NCBI GenBank assembly: GCA_964607445.1
Contig: CAZSKN010000004.1
Coordinates: 83,736-147,735 of the forward strand
Direction: 5' to 3'
DNA: 64,000 bases
Source of the DNA: CALCKU01 sp964607445
GTDB taxonomy: Bacteria > Pseudomonadota > Alphaproteobacteria > Caulobacterales > Maricaulaceae
This document shows, one piece after another, positions 1 to 11,435 of this stretch (position 1 is its first letter; each line of letters opens with the position of its first letter). Under the pieces are notes generated by a model that saw nothing but the letters and a program-made list of their open reading frames with translations, ran no database searches and was not told the origin of the DNA. Position numbers and translations under genes: made by a program.

Positions 1-2908
<2,908 letters not shown>

Positions 2909-3199
2909 AGACTTAACCCGGGCATCGGCCAGAGCAGGTTTTTTTGTACCTTGACTGAGTGCTAATTTATCCAGATCGTCGTTCGAAATAATGAAGGCCT
3001 CTATCTACCCTGTCTACTATAAGGCGAACTTACTATAAATATGATGCTAAACCTATAGATAGCCCCGTGAACAAAGCCTAAATTTATCGTAATTAGGCGA
3101 CTTGATATCATTCTGTTAACCCTACATAAGGATATTGCATAGCAATACGATATCACTCTCTCGCAATCTTTTAGTCGACCTTAAATAAAGATAATTCAA

Positions 3200-4633
3200 A
3201 TGGTGCTGGATTTAGCTGCTCTTAAAACTTTTATTCGAACCTGTTATACCCGTTCACCCGGTCTACGCGAGCGTTTTGAGGCCTACATCAGCATGTCTTC
3301 CACACGCCGATATCGCGAGTATAGATTCCGGTTTTTAGCCATAAGCGCTTCGGCTGTGGTGATTGCAGCAATAGCTTTACCCAAGTCAGGGCCGGAAACT
3401 GTTGCCATCGCCGCGCCTCTACCCGCTTATGCCGGACTTGACCTTTCCCGATATGATCTTGCATTAGATACGCCCTATATATCTGAAACCCGAACCGTCT
3501 CACTTAAGATTAAGCCGGGTCAATCCTTAGGCCCACTTTTGCAAAAACAAGGTCTGTCCGGCGGCGAAGCTTATAAGGTTACACAGGCATTTTCCAAAAT
3601 ATATAAACCCCGCAATGTACGTGTGGGTCAGGTGTTTAATCTACATTTTGAAAACGACACATTCGCAGACCTGAGTTTTCGGCCCAATATTGAAAAGACG
3701 GTTTTTGTAAGCCGTTCAGGCGATAGCTATACCGCAAAGTCCATTGCCGCTGAATTCAAAATGGATAAGATCACGGTGAAGTCCGCAATTGAAAATAGTC
3801 TCTATCTAGATGCCAGCCGTCTCGGCGCACCCGATAAGGTCATTCAACAATTTGCCAATATTTACGAATATTCTGTCGATTTTCAACGTGACATACAACC
3901 GGGTGACACGTTTGAAATGTTCTTTGAAGTCGCACGTGACCGTCACGGCAAGATCATCAAAGCCGGCGATTTACTGTATACGAGTTTCAGTCCGCGCGGG
4001 AAAACAACAAATTATTATCTCTACACAGATACAAAAGGTCGCGAAAACTTCTACGACGCCAAAGGTAAAACAGCCAAACGTAAATTACGCGCTACTCCGG
4101 TGAACGGAGCCCGATTGTCCTCACGTTTTGGCAAGCGGCGTCATCCGATTTTAGGATATCGTAAAATGCACGCGGGCGTCGATTTCGCAGCGCCAAGCGG
4201 AACGCCAATACTCGCAGCAGGCTCAGGGACAGTTGAGCGGGCTAATCGTTATGGCGGCTATGGCAATTATATTCTTATTCGACATTCTGATGGCTATAAA
4301 ACTGCCTATGCTCATCTTAGAAACTTTGCCAGAGGTATCCGCAAAGGTAAATATGTCAAACAAGATCAAGTTATCGGCTATGTCGGGACAACCGGACGCT
4401 CTACAGGCCCACACTTACATTATGAAGTGCATCATAAAGGTAAAAAGATAAACCCTAGGCGCCTTTCCCAACTTTCCGGCAAGCCTCTTAAAAAATCTGA
4501 AATTCCGGCTTTTGAAAAAAGACGCGCCGACATAAATAAATTGCGCGATAACGCCTTAACTTTAGGCCCAAAACTTCATAGCCCGAACACACAAGAAAAT
4601 GTCTTACAGGCCGAGGTCAAAGACAAACTTTAG
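3200..4633 (+). CDS. M23-family murein endopeptidase (MepM/NlpD-like)
   Basis: This 477-residue cell-wall hydrolase is predicted to cut peptidoglycan cross-links. An N-terminal membrane anchor lies at about residues 46-65 (FLAISASAVVIAAIAL). A LysM/OapA-like region follows (about 95-200, including IKPGQSLGPLLQKQG), then the M23 lysostaphin-type domain at about 310-425. Zinc ligands are visible as HAGVD (His and Asp) and the HLHYE motif. The ATG at 3200 has only a weak ribosome site; an internal Met (MSSTRRY) about 31 codons later is an alternative. It is divergent from ydbH with a roughly 290-bp shared upstream region. The catalytic motifs are complete, so it is probably active; which cross-link it cuts cannot be told. 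Confidence 0.9.
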   Translation: MVLDLAALKTFIRTCYTRSPGLRERFEAYISMSSTRRYREYRFRFLAISASAVVIAAIALPKSGPETVAIAAPLPAYAGLDLSRYDLALDTPYISETRTVSLKIKPGQSLGPLLQKQGLSGGEAYKVTQAFSKIYKPRNVRVGQVFNLHFENDTFADLSFRPNIEKTVFVSRSGDSYTAKSIAAEFKMDKITVKSAIENSLYLDASRLGAPDKVIQQFANIYEYSVDFQRDIQPGDTFEMFFEVARDRHGKIIKAGDLLYTSFSPRGKTTNYYLYTDTKGRENFYDAKGKTAKRKLRATPVNGARLSSRFGKRRHPILGYRKMHAGVDFAAPSGTPILAAGSGTVERANRYGGYGNYILIRHSDGYKTAYAHLRNFARGIRKGKYVKQDQVIGYVGTTGRSTGPHLHYEVHHKGKKINPRRLSQLSGKPLKKSEIPAFEKRRADINKLRDNALTLGPKLHSPNTQENVLQAEVKDKL

Positions 4634-4754
4634 AATTGCATTCGCAACTTTGTAGCTTTCACATAAAGACATCTATGGTTTTGAGTATATAGGCTTGAAA
4701 CGATCGTTTGGCTTTCGCGAACGCTCAAATATTTATTTGCGCTATGAGCCTACT

Positions 4755-4774
4755 CTTGCGCAATTATACGCAAG
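4755..4774. promoter_or_regulatory. Inverted repeat CTTGCG-N8-CGCAAG upstream of the DUF4282 gene
   Basis: A perfect 6-bp inverted repeat with an 8-bp spacer sits about 30 bp before the next start codon, where an operator or 5' leader hairpin would lie. No regulator is assigned. Confidence 0.4.
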
Positions 4775-4806
4775 CTGCTTTAATATAGAAAAAGGTGCCC
4801 TAACAT

Positions 4807-5478
4807 ATGAAAAATCTTATCAACTTTTTCTTTTCTTTCGATAAATTGATGAAAGAAAAACTCGTCATCGCATTTTTCTGGCTGGCTGTAATCGTCTTTG
4901 GCTTAGAGTTTTTTTCAGCCTTTTTAAGTGGGATCAAGCTTGGACCTTTGGCCTGGATAGTCGATAAGATAAATTTCATAGGAAGTTTTTTACTTGGAAT
5001 TGTCGCCATTCGTCTTCTTTGCGAGATCGCTGTCGCTATATTTAGGATAAATAATAACCTTTCGCCAGATGGTGGAAAATCTGAAACTGCTGACATTGAC
5101 CCAATCATCGAGGCCCGCAAAGCCGCAGAGGCCGCAGCACAGAAAGCGAGAGAGGTCTCCAAATCCGCAGTTAACAAAACAAGTTCTGTCGCCAAGACCA
5201 CGGTTGACGATGTGACGGACAGTGCCAAAGCAAAAGTCTCAAAAGCTACTCACTCGGCAAAAACAGTGAAGCGTAATGCGTCAAGAAAGACGAAGGCTGT
5301 AAAAGATGATATAACGATTGGACCCGCTTCAAAGACCGCAAAACCAAAAAACACACCTAAGAAAAAAGTTAACCCTAAACCTACGACGAAAAAATCGTCA
5401 CCGACTATAAACAAAGACGGTGTCCGGTTGAAAAAGGACGGGACACCCGCCAAGAAACCCGGCCCGAAAAAATCGTAA
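4807..5478 (+). CDS. DUF4282-like membrane protein with lysine-rich tail
   Basis: This 223-residue protein has two hydrophobic segments in its first 85 residues (about 18-40 and 57-80) in a DUF4282-like pattern (FFFSFDKLM...). The remainder is an Ala/Lys/Thr-rich, histone-H1-like tail (about 100-223) with repeated AKxxK units. It ends in a basic segment containing KKDGTPAKKPGPKKS. The tail suggests a cytoplasmic, possibly nucleic-acid- or envelope-binding extension (inference). A single gene, convergent with the DUF4167 gene. Function unknown. Confidence 0.7.
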   Translation: MKNLINFFFSFDKLMKEKLVIAFFWLAVIVFGLEFFSAFLSGIKLGPLAWIVDKINFIGSFLLGIVAIRLLCEIAVAIFRINNNLSPDGGKSETADIDPIIEARKAAEAAAQKAREVSKSAVNKTSSVAKTTVDDVTDSAKAKVSKATHSAKTVKRNASRKTKAVKDDITIGPASKTAKPKNTPKKKVNPKPTTKKSSPTINKDGVRLKKDGTPAKKPGPKKS

Positions 5479-5600
5479 TGGTTTTAAAGCTTTAGTATAT
5501 AGTTTCTGACAAAAATCATAAGCGGCATTCAATCTAGACTGCTAATCCCGCTGCTGATTCGACCGCTATTCTTTGGGTTTTACCGGCGCGCGTTTTAAAT

Positions 5601-6203
5601 TTATTCCGCGGCGTCAATAACCGGTTCCGTCTCGATCTTTTTCCGGCTCGGCGCGCGGCGACGACGTTTGGGTTTATCTTCTGTTTCCAATACAGGGTCG
5701 GTGCTTACGCCAACATCCGGACTTGTCGTTGGCGGCACAGCCACCTCAGCTTCAGTAGCTGTAACCCCTTCATTTTGGGCCTGTGGGCCTTCTGTAGACT
5801 TATCATCTCGTGATTTACGAACACGCGGTGGATAGCGACGCCCTTTGCGGTCATCGCCATTAGAATTTTGGTTTGACTGTCCAGCAGAGTTTTCAGTCGC
5901 ATCTTGTGTCTCTTCACCGCGGGCCAATCGCGCGGCTTCGGCTTCTTCACGTGCGGCTTGTTTGGCCGCTTCCTGAATATTCATCAACCGCAGATAATGT
6001 TCTGCGTGTTGGCGATAGTTTTCAGCCTTAACACGATTTCCACTGACGGCCGCGTCACGGGCAAGAGTTACATATTTATCATGAATTTGCGTCGCAGACC
6101 CACGTACCTTTACGTCCGGGCCATTACTATCAAGCTGACGATTCCCGTGATTATTGTTTTTATTATTATTGTTATTACGGTTTCGTCCCCGTTGGCGCTT
6201 CAT
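5601..6203 (-). CDS. DUF4167 domain protein
   Basis: A 200-residue protein starting MKRQRGRNRNN, preceded by a good AAGGA site 8 bp upstream; a longer frame beginning at 6227 is less likely. The DUF4167 core is visible (VRGSATQIHDKYVTLARDAA then YRQHAEHYLRLM). A charged low-complexity tail ends in an Arg/Lys-rich segment. The basic Asn-rich N-terminus looks RNA-binding, but no function is established. It follows prmC on the same strand, the usual alphaproteobacterial arrangement (prfA-prmC-DUF4167). Confidence 0.9.
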   Translation of the reverse strand: MKRQRGRNRNNNNNKNNNHGNRQLDSNGPDVKVRGSATQIHDKYVTLARDAAVSGNRVKAENYRQHAEHYLRLMNIQEAAKQAAREEAEAARLARGEETQDATENSAGQSNQNSNGDDRKGRRYPPRVRKSRDDKSTEGPQAQNEGVTATEAEVAVPPTTSPDVGVSTDPVLETEDKPKRRRRAPSRKKIETEPVIDAAE

Positions 6204-6387
6204 AATTCTATCCTTAAAGTCTACCACATTATATACACCAGCCCGTTGCCGATGATTTTAAAAATTGGGTTTTTGCGGGTGTTCGTTTTAGAACCAGTCT
6301 TCCGCATGTATTTTCACTAGCAAAGCTACGGAAAAACGCAACGCCTTTTTTGCATCAATTAGGTATTTTTCAGCACTAACGGGTCGT

Positions 6388-7266
6388 CTACAGTATAATT
6401 GGGTAAATCGCTGACACTATTCTATCATGCCCAGACAAATCGGCTCTTATCTCGACGTCAGAAAACCCGGCCGCCCGCATGAGATGTGCAACCTCCAAAC
6501 CTTGATCATAGCCAACTTCAAATATCAATATCCCGCCCGATATCATATAGCTTGCCGCTTGACTTATGATTTCACGGTAAGCCGATAGCCCATCATCCCC
6601 ACCACGTAACGCGATATCAGGATCATAATTTAAGACTTCGCGAGATAAACCCTTCATCGCGTTATCTGAAATGTAAGGAGGATTGGAAAGGATCACATTA
6701 TAGCGTCCGCTAATATTTTCAAACCATGAGGTTTCCTGCCAAATTGTACATCCGATAATGCCGTGCGTGCGCGCATTATTGCGCGCGATTTCCAGTGCGG
6801 CCGGCGAGATATCACCCCCAATTCCTGTCGCATTATCACACTCACACATTAGGGTAATTAATATCGCACCTGACCCGGTGCCAAGGTCGAGTATATGGGG
6901 AGCGTCCAAAGTTTGCATATACTCCAAAGCTTTTGTAACAATGCCTTCGGTTTCGGGGCGCGGGGATAAGACATCTTTTGATATCATAAACCGTCGACCA
7001 TAAAATTCCTTATATCCGAGAATATTATCGATCGGTTCCCCGGACAACCTTCGCGCTTGCAAGGCCTCAAGCTGCGCCGCCATAGTCGCGTTAAGAAGGA
7101 TTTCACCTTGCGCTATCAAATCCGCGTGCGGACGCTGCGTCACAAATTCCAACAAAAGTCGGGCATCAAGGCTAGCTGTATCCAATCCGGCGGCTTTAAA
7201 TACGCCTGTAAGCGCGCGGCGACACTGTCTTAATGTCAGACCCGAATATGATGGGGTATCAGACAA
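6388..7266 (-). CDS. prmC: Peptide chain release factor N5-glutamine methyltransferase
   Basis: This 292-residue enzyme methylates the Gln of the GGQ motif of release factors RF1/RF2 using S-adenosylmethionine. The SAM-binding motif ILDLGTGSGAI lies at about residue 125 and the catalytic NPPY signature (VILSNPPYISDN) at about 195. The start is a TTG, 6 bp after the stop of the upstream hydrolase gene; no in-frame ATG comes before the conserved N-terminal helix. prfA, the usual upstream neighbour, is absent, replaced by an alpha/beta hydrolase. Confidence 0.95.
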   Translation of the reverse strand: MSDTPSYSGLTLRQCRRALTGVFKAAGLDTASLDARLLLEFVTQRPHADLIAQGEILLNATMAAQLEALQARRLSGEPIDNILGYKEFYGRRFMISKDVLSPRPETEGIVTKALEYMQTLDAPHILDLGTGSGAILITLMCECDNATGIGGDISPAALEIARNNARTHGIIGCTIWQETSWFENISGRYNVILSNPPYISDNAMKGLSREVLNYDPDIALRGGDDGLSAYREIISQAASYMISGGILIFEVGYDQGLEVAHLMRAAGFSDVEIRADLSGHDRIVSAIYPIIL

Positions 7267-7271
7267 AATAT

Positions 7272-8069
7272 TTACAATCTTTCAACCACATCTGCCAATG
7301 CTTGTGCGAACCTTGTTAATCGCGACAAATCCGGTGGCGTTGACAGGCGGTGATCTCCGGATTTTACCAAAGTTAAAATCACGTCATCGCTTTCCAAAGC
7401 CTCAACAATTTTAAAGGCATGCGCATAAGGCACATCCGGGTCTAGCTGACCCTGTAATATACGTACGGGGCCGAAAAAATCGATCGGCTGTCCTAATAGC
7501 AAATGCGATCTACCGTCCTCGATTAAGACACGACTTACAGGCATAGGATCCCCATAGTCTGAAGGTTCATAATATACACCGCTTTCCATAATTTCGCGCC
7601 GTATTTCAGGTGAATATCTCTGCCACATTAAGGTTTCGGTAAAATCTGGCGCGGGGGCGATCAACAATAGAGCCTTTACGCGGTCTTTACGCTGTAGCGC
7701 CGCCAATATAGCGGCCCATCCCCCCATTGATGATCCTACCAAAATAACATCACCTTGCGATAATTCATCAATGATAGTTATAACATCTTGTGACCATCGC
7801 CCGATTGTACCTTTTTCGAAATCACCTGAACTTTCGCCATGCCCGAAATAATCAAACCGGATATAATTATAACCGGCATTCATTGCCCAAGTCTGTAAAT
7901 GAATGGCCTTTCCGCCTTCCATATCCGAGCGCAAACCCCCACACCAAACAAAACATGGACCCGTGCGCTTTTTTGAAGCTTTTACATCGCTTTTTTTATA
8001 GGCAAGGCGATGGCCATCCCGTAGCGGTAAAAATTCGAGTGCAGGCATATCAGAACTGTTATCAGGCAT
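7272..8069 (-). CDS. Alpha/beta hydrolase (ABHD10-like)
   Basis: A 265-residue serine hydrolase. The nucleophile elbow GSSMGG, an early WCGGL oxyanion-type turn, FDYFGHGES, an acid-region Asp (GQLDPDVPY) and a late His (KSGDHRLS) make up a plausible catalytic triad. The family resembles bacterial homologues of ABHD10, a thioesterase/depalmitoylase; the substrate is unknown. The frame extends to a TTG at 8132, but that overlaps the divergent start codon, so ATG 8069 (MPDNSS) is preferred. Probably co-transcribed with prmC. Confidence 0.85.
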   Translation of the reverse strand: MPDNSSDMPALEFLPLRDGHRLAYKKSDVKASKKRTGPCFVWCGGLRSDMEGGKAIHLQTWAMNAGYNYIRFDYFGHGESSGDFEKGTIGRWSQDVITIIDELSQGDVILVGSSMGGWAAILAALQRKDRVKALLLIAPAPDFTETLMWQRYSPEIRREIMESGVYYEPSDYGDPMPVSRVLIEDGRSHLLLGQPIDFFGPVRILQGQLDPDVPYAHAFKIVEALESDDVILTLVKSGDHRLSTPPDLSRLTRFAQALADVVERL

Positions 8070-8131
8070 AGAAAGCCTATATAAAATATAATGCAGCGAG
8101 GAAACCGATTTATGCCTAAGGGTACCGGCCA

Positions 8132-9259
8132 ATGAATGTACTTCAAGTTTTACCGGAGCTAAATGCCGGAGGGGTCGAGCGCACCACGTTGGAAATCGTC
8201 GAAGCCCTAAATCGTGACGGTCACAAGGCTCACATCGTCTCGGCTGGCGGACGTATGGTCGAGTCTATCCTTGCTCTTGGCGCTATGCATCATCAATGTC
8301 CAATTGGGTCTAAAAACATTTTGACCGTCCCGCAACGCATCAAATTTCTACGCAATATTATCAGCGCACACAAAATAGATATCGTCCACGCGCGCTCGCG
8401 GGCTCCAGCCTGGCCGGCCTATTTTGCAGCAAAGGCGGAGACTACACCCTTCGTTACAACTTATCACGGATTTTACCGCGCTAAGACCCCTGTTAAACGG
8501 TTCTACAATGCAATTATGACAAAGGGCGCCTGTGTCATTGCCAATTCCAGATTTACCCGCGACCATATACTCCAAGAACACGGGATTGACGTAGCCAAGA
8601 TCAAAGTCATTCCGCGCGGGGTCGATATGTCAGTTTTTAATCCGGATATCATCGCCCCCATAGACATCAAGAACCTTCGTAATCACTGGGGCCTGACGGT
8701 GGATCAAAAACTTGTCTTATTGCCAGGACGTTTAACGCGCTGGAAAGGGCAGATTTTAGCGCTTGACGCCCTTGCTCATCTCCCGCCAGATTATACGCTT
8801 GTCCTTTTGGGGGACGCTCAGGGGCGTACTGGTTATGTCGAAGAGATAAAAGCCCACGCAAAGGCATTGCAGTTGTCTTCGCGGCTAAAGATTATCGCAC
8901 ATACCGATAATATGCCCCTAGCCCTCATGTGCGCGACCGTCGTACTCTCGGCATCAACCCAACCCGAGGCCTTTGGCCGTGTCGCCATTGAAGCGCAAGC
9001 CATGATGCGTCCGGTCGTTGCGACCGCGCATGGTGGTACACTCGAAACAGTGATTGATGGCAAAACTGGGCTGCATGCCCGCCCAGATAGTCCAGAACAG
9101 ATTGCAAAATCCATTTTACAAGCCGCCGCGTGGGAAGGTTATGACGGAGTCTTTGTGCGTGACCGAATTGTCACACAATTCTCTAAAGCGACATTACAAA
9201 GCGCTACATTAGCGGTTTATACCCGTCTTCATGATTTCACGCTTGATAATCCTCTTTAA
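8132..9259 (+). CDS. Glycosyltransferase family 4
   Basis: A 375-residue GT-B retaining glycosyltransferase. The N-terminal acceptor domain starts MNVLQVLPELNAGGVER. The C-terminal nucleotide-sugar domain carries VLLPGRLTRWKGQ and a STQPEAFGRVAIEAQAM segment containing the EX7E-type motif. It is probably a cytoplasmic or peripheral enzyme of cell-surface polysaccharide or lipopolysaccharide assembly; sugar and acceptor are unknown. Divergent from the hydrolase and just upstream of infC. Confidence 0.88.
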   Translation: MNVLQVLPELNAGGVERTTLEIVEALNRDGHKAHIVSAGGRMVESILALGAMHHQCPIGSKNILTVPQRIKFLRNIISAHKIDIVHARSRAPAWPAYFAAKAETTPFVTTYHGFYRAKTPVKRFYNAIMTKGACVIANSRFTRDHILQEHGIDVAKIKVIPRGVDMSVFNPDIIAPIDIKNLRNHWGLTVDQKLVLLPGRLTRWKGQILALDALAHLPPDYTLVLLGDAQGRTGYVEEIKAHAKALQLSSRLKIIAHTDNMPLALMCATVVLSASTQPEAFGRVAIEAQAMMRPVVATAHGGTLETVIDGKTGLHARPDSPEQIAKSILQAAAWEGYDGVFVRDRIVTQFSKATLQSATLAVYTRLHDFTLDNPL

Positions 9260-9307
9260 TCCTCCCATATACGCAGTACAAATCAACCGCCAGAAGGAGA
9301 TATTGGC

Positions 9308-9844
9308 ATTTCTAGACGACCGCTCGCCGCCCCCCCAAAGAGGAAAGGGCCGCGCATAAATGAAGATATTACCTCTTCAACTGTATTACTCATCACAGAA
9401 ACTGGCGAAAAACGCGGCAAAGTCTCTATAACAGAGGCACTGGCTGCTGCACGCGCTGCTGGATTAGATCTGGTAGAAGTCGCGCCAAACCCTGAAGCGC
9501 CTGTCGTTAAAATTCTGGATTACGGTAAAGTCCGTTTCGAAAATCAGAAAAAGAAAGCCGCCGCCCGAAAACGTCAAAAGACCCAAGACATTAAAGAAAT
9601 AAAAATGCGACCGAATATCGATACGCATGATTATAATGTTAAAGCCAAAGCCATGACCCGGTTTTTTGAACGCGGCGACAAAGTCAAAGTCACCATCAGA
9701 TTTCGCGGGCGTGAAATGGCCCATATGGATCGTGGTACGTCGCTTTTACAGCGTGTCAAAGACGATTTTGAAGACATTGCCAAAGTCGAGTTCGAACCCA
9801 AGACCGAAGGTCGCCTCATGACCATGGTTCTCGCACCTCGTTAA
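9308..9844 (+). CDS. infC: Translation initiation factor IF-3, AUU start
   Basis: This 178-residue factor binds the 30S subunit, blocks 50S joining and proofreads the start codon. The frame opens at an ATT, 8 bp after the strong site AAGGAG (9294-9299); no ATG, GTG or TTG is available before the conserved GPRIN segment, and the first in-frame ATG (9605) would delete the N-terminal domain. Both domains are intact: the N-terminal part (GPRINEDI, EKRGKVSITEAL) and the C-terminal part (IKMRPNIDTHDYNVK, IRFRGREMAH). An AUU start for infC is known in E. coli, where IF-3 represses its own translation by rejecting non-canonical starts, so the same autoregulation is likely. It begins the classic infC-rpmI-rplT-pheST order. 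Confidence 0.95.
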   Translation: MSRRPLAAPPKRKGPRINEDITSSTVLLITETGEKRGKVSITEALAAARAAGLDLVEVAPNPEAPVVKILDYGKVRFENQKKKAAARKRQKTQDIKEIKMRPNIDTHDYNVKAKAMTRFFERGDKVKVTIRFRGREMAHMDRGTSLLQRVKDDFEDIAKVEFEPKTEGRLMTMVLAPR

Positions 9845-9966
9845 ACGCAATACCGCCCGACAATCACGTGCCTTATTGGGCGTAAATGGACGCTTGCATG
9901 GTTCCACTCTGCCTATTTGGTTTTACAATTGGACGATTTTAACAGATATATCACTCAAGCGCCGGG

Positions 9967-10353
9967 CTAGACGGCTCCGGACTGTATCTGCGTCACTTTA
10001 TTATAGGCTAAATATCCCAATCCCGCCCAAATCAATTCAAATCCGATTTCTATATATGTTTGGACGGGCCCTACTCCGTCAAAGATCAGGCCTAATAACC
10101 TCCCCGCAGCAAAAGCAAGCGTCAAGGCTATGAAGGTAACAACAAGCGGTTTATGATCTCGGGCTTTTAGGGCTGTCACTCCCGCAACTACACCCATGAC
10201 GGCCATAGCCATAGAGACCGCGCGGATTTGGTGCAAACCCAGCACATCCGGCGTCCATCCCATTAAGCCAGCCATACCCAGGGGTATGATAGCGCCAAAA
10301 AGACCATAGAGCGTATAAAATACACTATTTAGAATGACGAATATTTTTGCCAT
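9967..10353 (-). CDS. DUF4345-like small membrane protein
   Basis: A 128-residue protein with four hydrophobic segments (about 5-28, 43-60, 70-88, 98-116) and an HQIRAVSMAMA segment typical of DUF4345-like proteins. Function unknown. It lies on the minus strand between infC and rpmI, interrupting a normally compact translation cluster. Confidence 0.75.
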   Translation of the reverse strand: MAKIFVILNSVFYTLYGLFGAIIPLGMAGLMGWTPDVLGLHQIRAVSMAMAVMGVVAGVTALKARDHKPLVVTFIALTLAFAAGRLLGLIFDGVGPVQTYIEIGFELIWAGLGYLAYNKVTQIQSGAV

Positions 10354-10538
10354 ATTTATTTACCCCCCCTATATATTGCAGAAATTCCCTAGCATAAGGC
10401 TTGCAATCCCGCAAATCCTCGCTATAAGCCCCCATCCTTCATATGAAGGCGCAGCGAAATAGGCGAAAGGCATGCCTATCCGCTCGAAAGGCGGCTTTAT
10501 CGGATCTTCACCGAAACAGCCAGATCAAGGAGACCGAA

Positions 10539-10739
10539 ATGCCCAAAATGAAGACAAAGTCAGGCGCAAAAAAGCGCTTCAAACTGACGGCCTCAGGCAA
10601 GGTGAAAGCCGGATATGCTGGCAAACGCCACAACATGATCAAACGTACAAATGACCAAATACGCAACCTGCGCGGAACACGCATATTAAAAGAATGCGAT
10701 GCAAAGGTCGTGCGTAAAAAGTTTATGCCCAACGGCTAA
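10539..10739 (+). CDS. rpmI: 50S ribosomal protein L35
   Basis: A 66-residue basic protein (MPKMKTKSGAKKRFKLTASG ... KRHNMIKRTNDQIRNLRGT). The start is set by AAGGAG 6-7 bp upstream; the longer open frame from 10443 has no ribosome site. It precedes rplT, with which it is normally co-transcribed. Confidence 0.98.
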   Translation: MPKMKTKSGAKKRFKLTASGKVKAGYAGKRHNMIKRTNDQIRNLRGTRILKECDAKVVRKKFMPNG

Positions 10740-10811
10740 TAACCGACACGTTCGGAACGACGAGTTACCGGACGCAATATTTTTAACGTTATATCAGTTT
10801 AGGAGACCGCT

Positions 10812-11195
10812 ATGTCCCGTGTAAAACGCGGCGTCACAAAACACGCCCGCCATAAAAAAATTATTGATGCAGCCAAAGGCTATCGTGGCCGGCGCAAAAA
10901 CACCTTCCGTATCGCCAATCAGGCTGTCGAAAAAGCCGGTCAATATGCCTATATTGGTCGTAAACTGAAGAAGCGCCAATATCGCGCCCTATGGATTCAG
11001 CGGATTAATGCGGCCGCCCGTTTGCATGGCATGACTTATGGTCGTTTTATGGACGGCCTTAACAAAGCCGGTATAGAACTTGATCGTAAAATCTTGGCGG
11101 ATATGGCCGGAAACGAACCCGAAGCCTTTGCCGCACTTGTCGAGACAGCAAAAACTCATGCCAGCGTACCCCACACGGTTGAAGCTGGAAATTAA
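10812..11195 (+). CDS. rplT: 50S ribosomal protein L20
   Basis: A 127-residue assembly protein of the large subunit that contacts 23S rRNA. The typical sequence is intact (MSRVKRGVTKHARHKKIID, FRIANQAVEKAGQYAYIGRK, LNKAGIELDRKILADMA). AGGAG precedes the start. The TAA at 11193-11195 is followed in the same frame by 25 further sense codons of Lys/Pro/Ala-rich composition up to a TAA at 11271-11273, described under findings. Confidence 0.98.
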   Translation: MSRVKRGVTKHARHKKIIDAAKGYRGRRKNTFRIANQAVEKAGQYAYIGRKLKKRQYRALWIQRINAAARLHGMTYGRFMDGLNKAGIELDRKILADMAGNEPEAFAALVETAKTHASVPHTVEAGN

Positions 11196-11307
11196 GGGCC
11201 TGTAACTCAAAAGCCTGTTGCAAAAAATGACGCACCAAAAGCTGACCCGAAGCCAAAAACGAAGGTAAATTAACCGTGGTCTAGACACGCTTTATATGCA
11301 TTTATCA

Positions 11308-11328
11308 GGCGCCCTAGAGGCGCCGTTT
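11308..11328 (+). terminator. Hairpin GGCGCC-CTAGA-GGCGCC with short T run
   Basis: A self-complementary 6-bp stem (11308-11313 with 11319-11324) is followed by GTTTT in the 240-bp spacer between rplT and pheS. The T tract is short, so it may be a partial terminator or attenuator ahead of pheST; no leader peptide rich in Phe is evident. Confidence 0.5.
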
Positions 11329-11435
11329 TGGTTTAAGCCCCCGAAACTAGCGCCAATCCTGGTTACGATTTTCAACCTTGTATTGACGCCTGTGTTTTGT
11401 GGGATAAAACAGATCAAATTTTACGGACCTACCCC

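Noticed and set aside
7272..8132. Hydrolase gene starting at TTG 8132
   Set aside because: This start overlaps the start codon of the divergent glycosyltransferase gene and adds 21 residues of unlikely N-terminus; ATG 8069 fits the family better.
9605..9844. Free-standing 79-residue protein
   Set aside because: It is only the C-terminal domain of IF-3; the frame is open to an ATT with a strong ribosome site at 9308.
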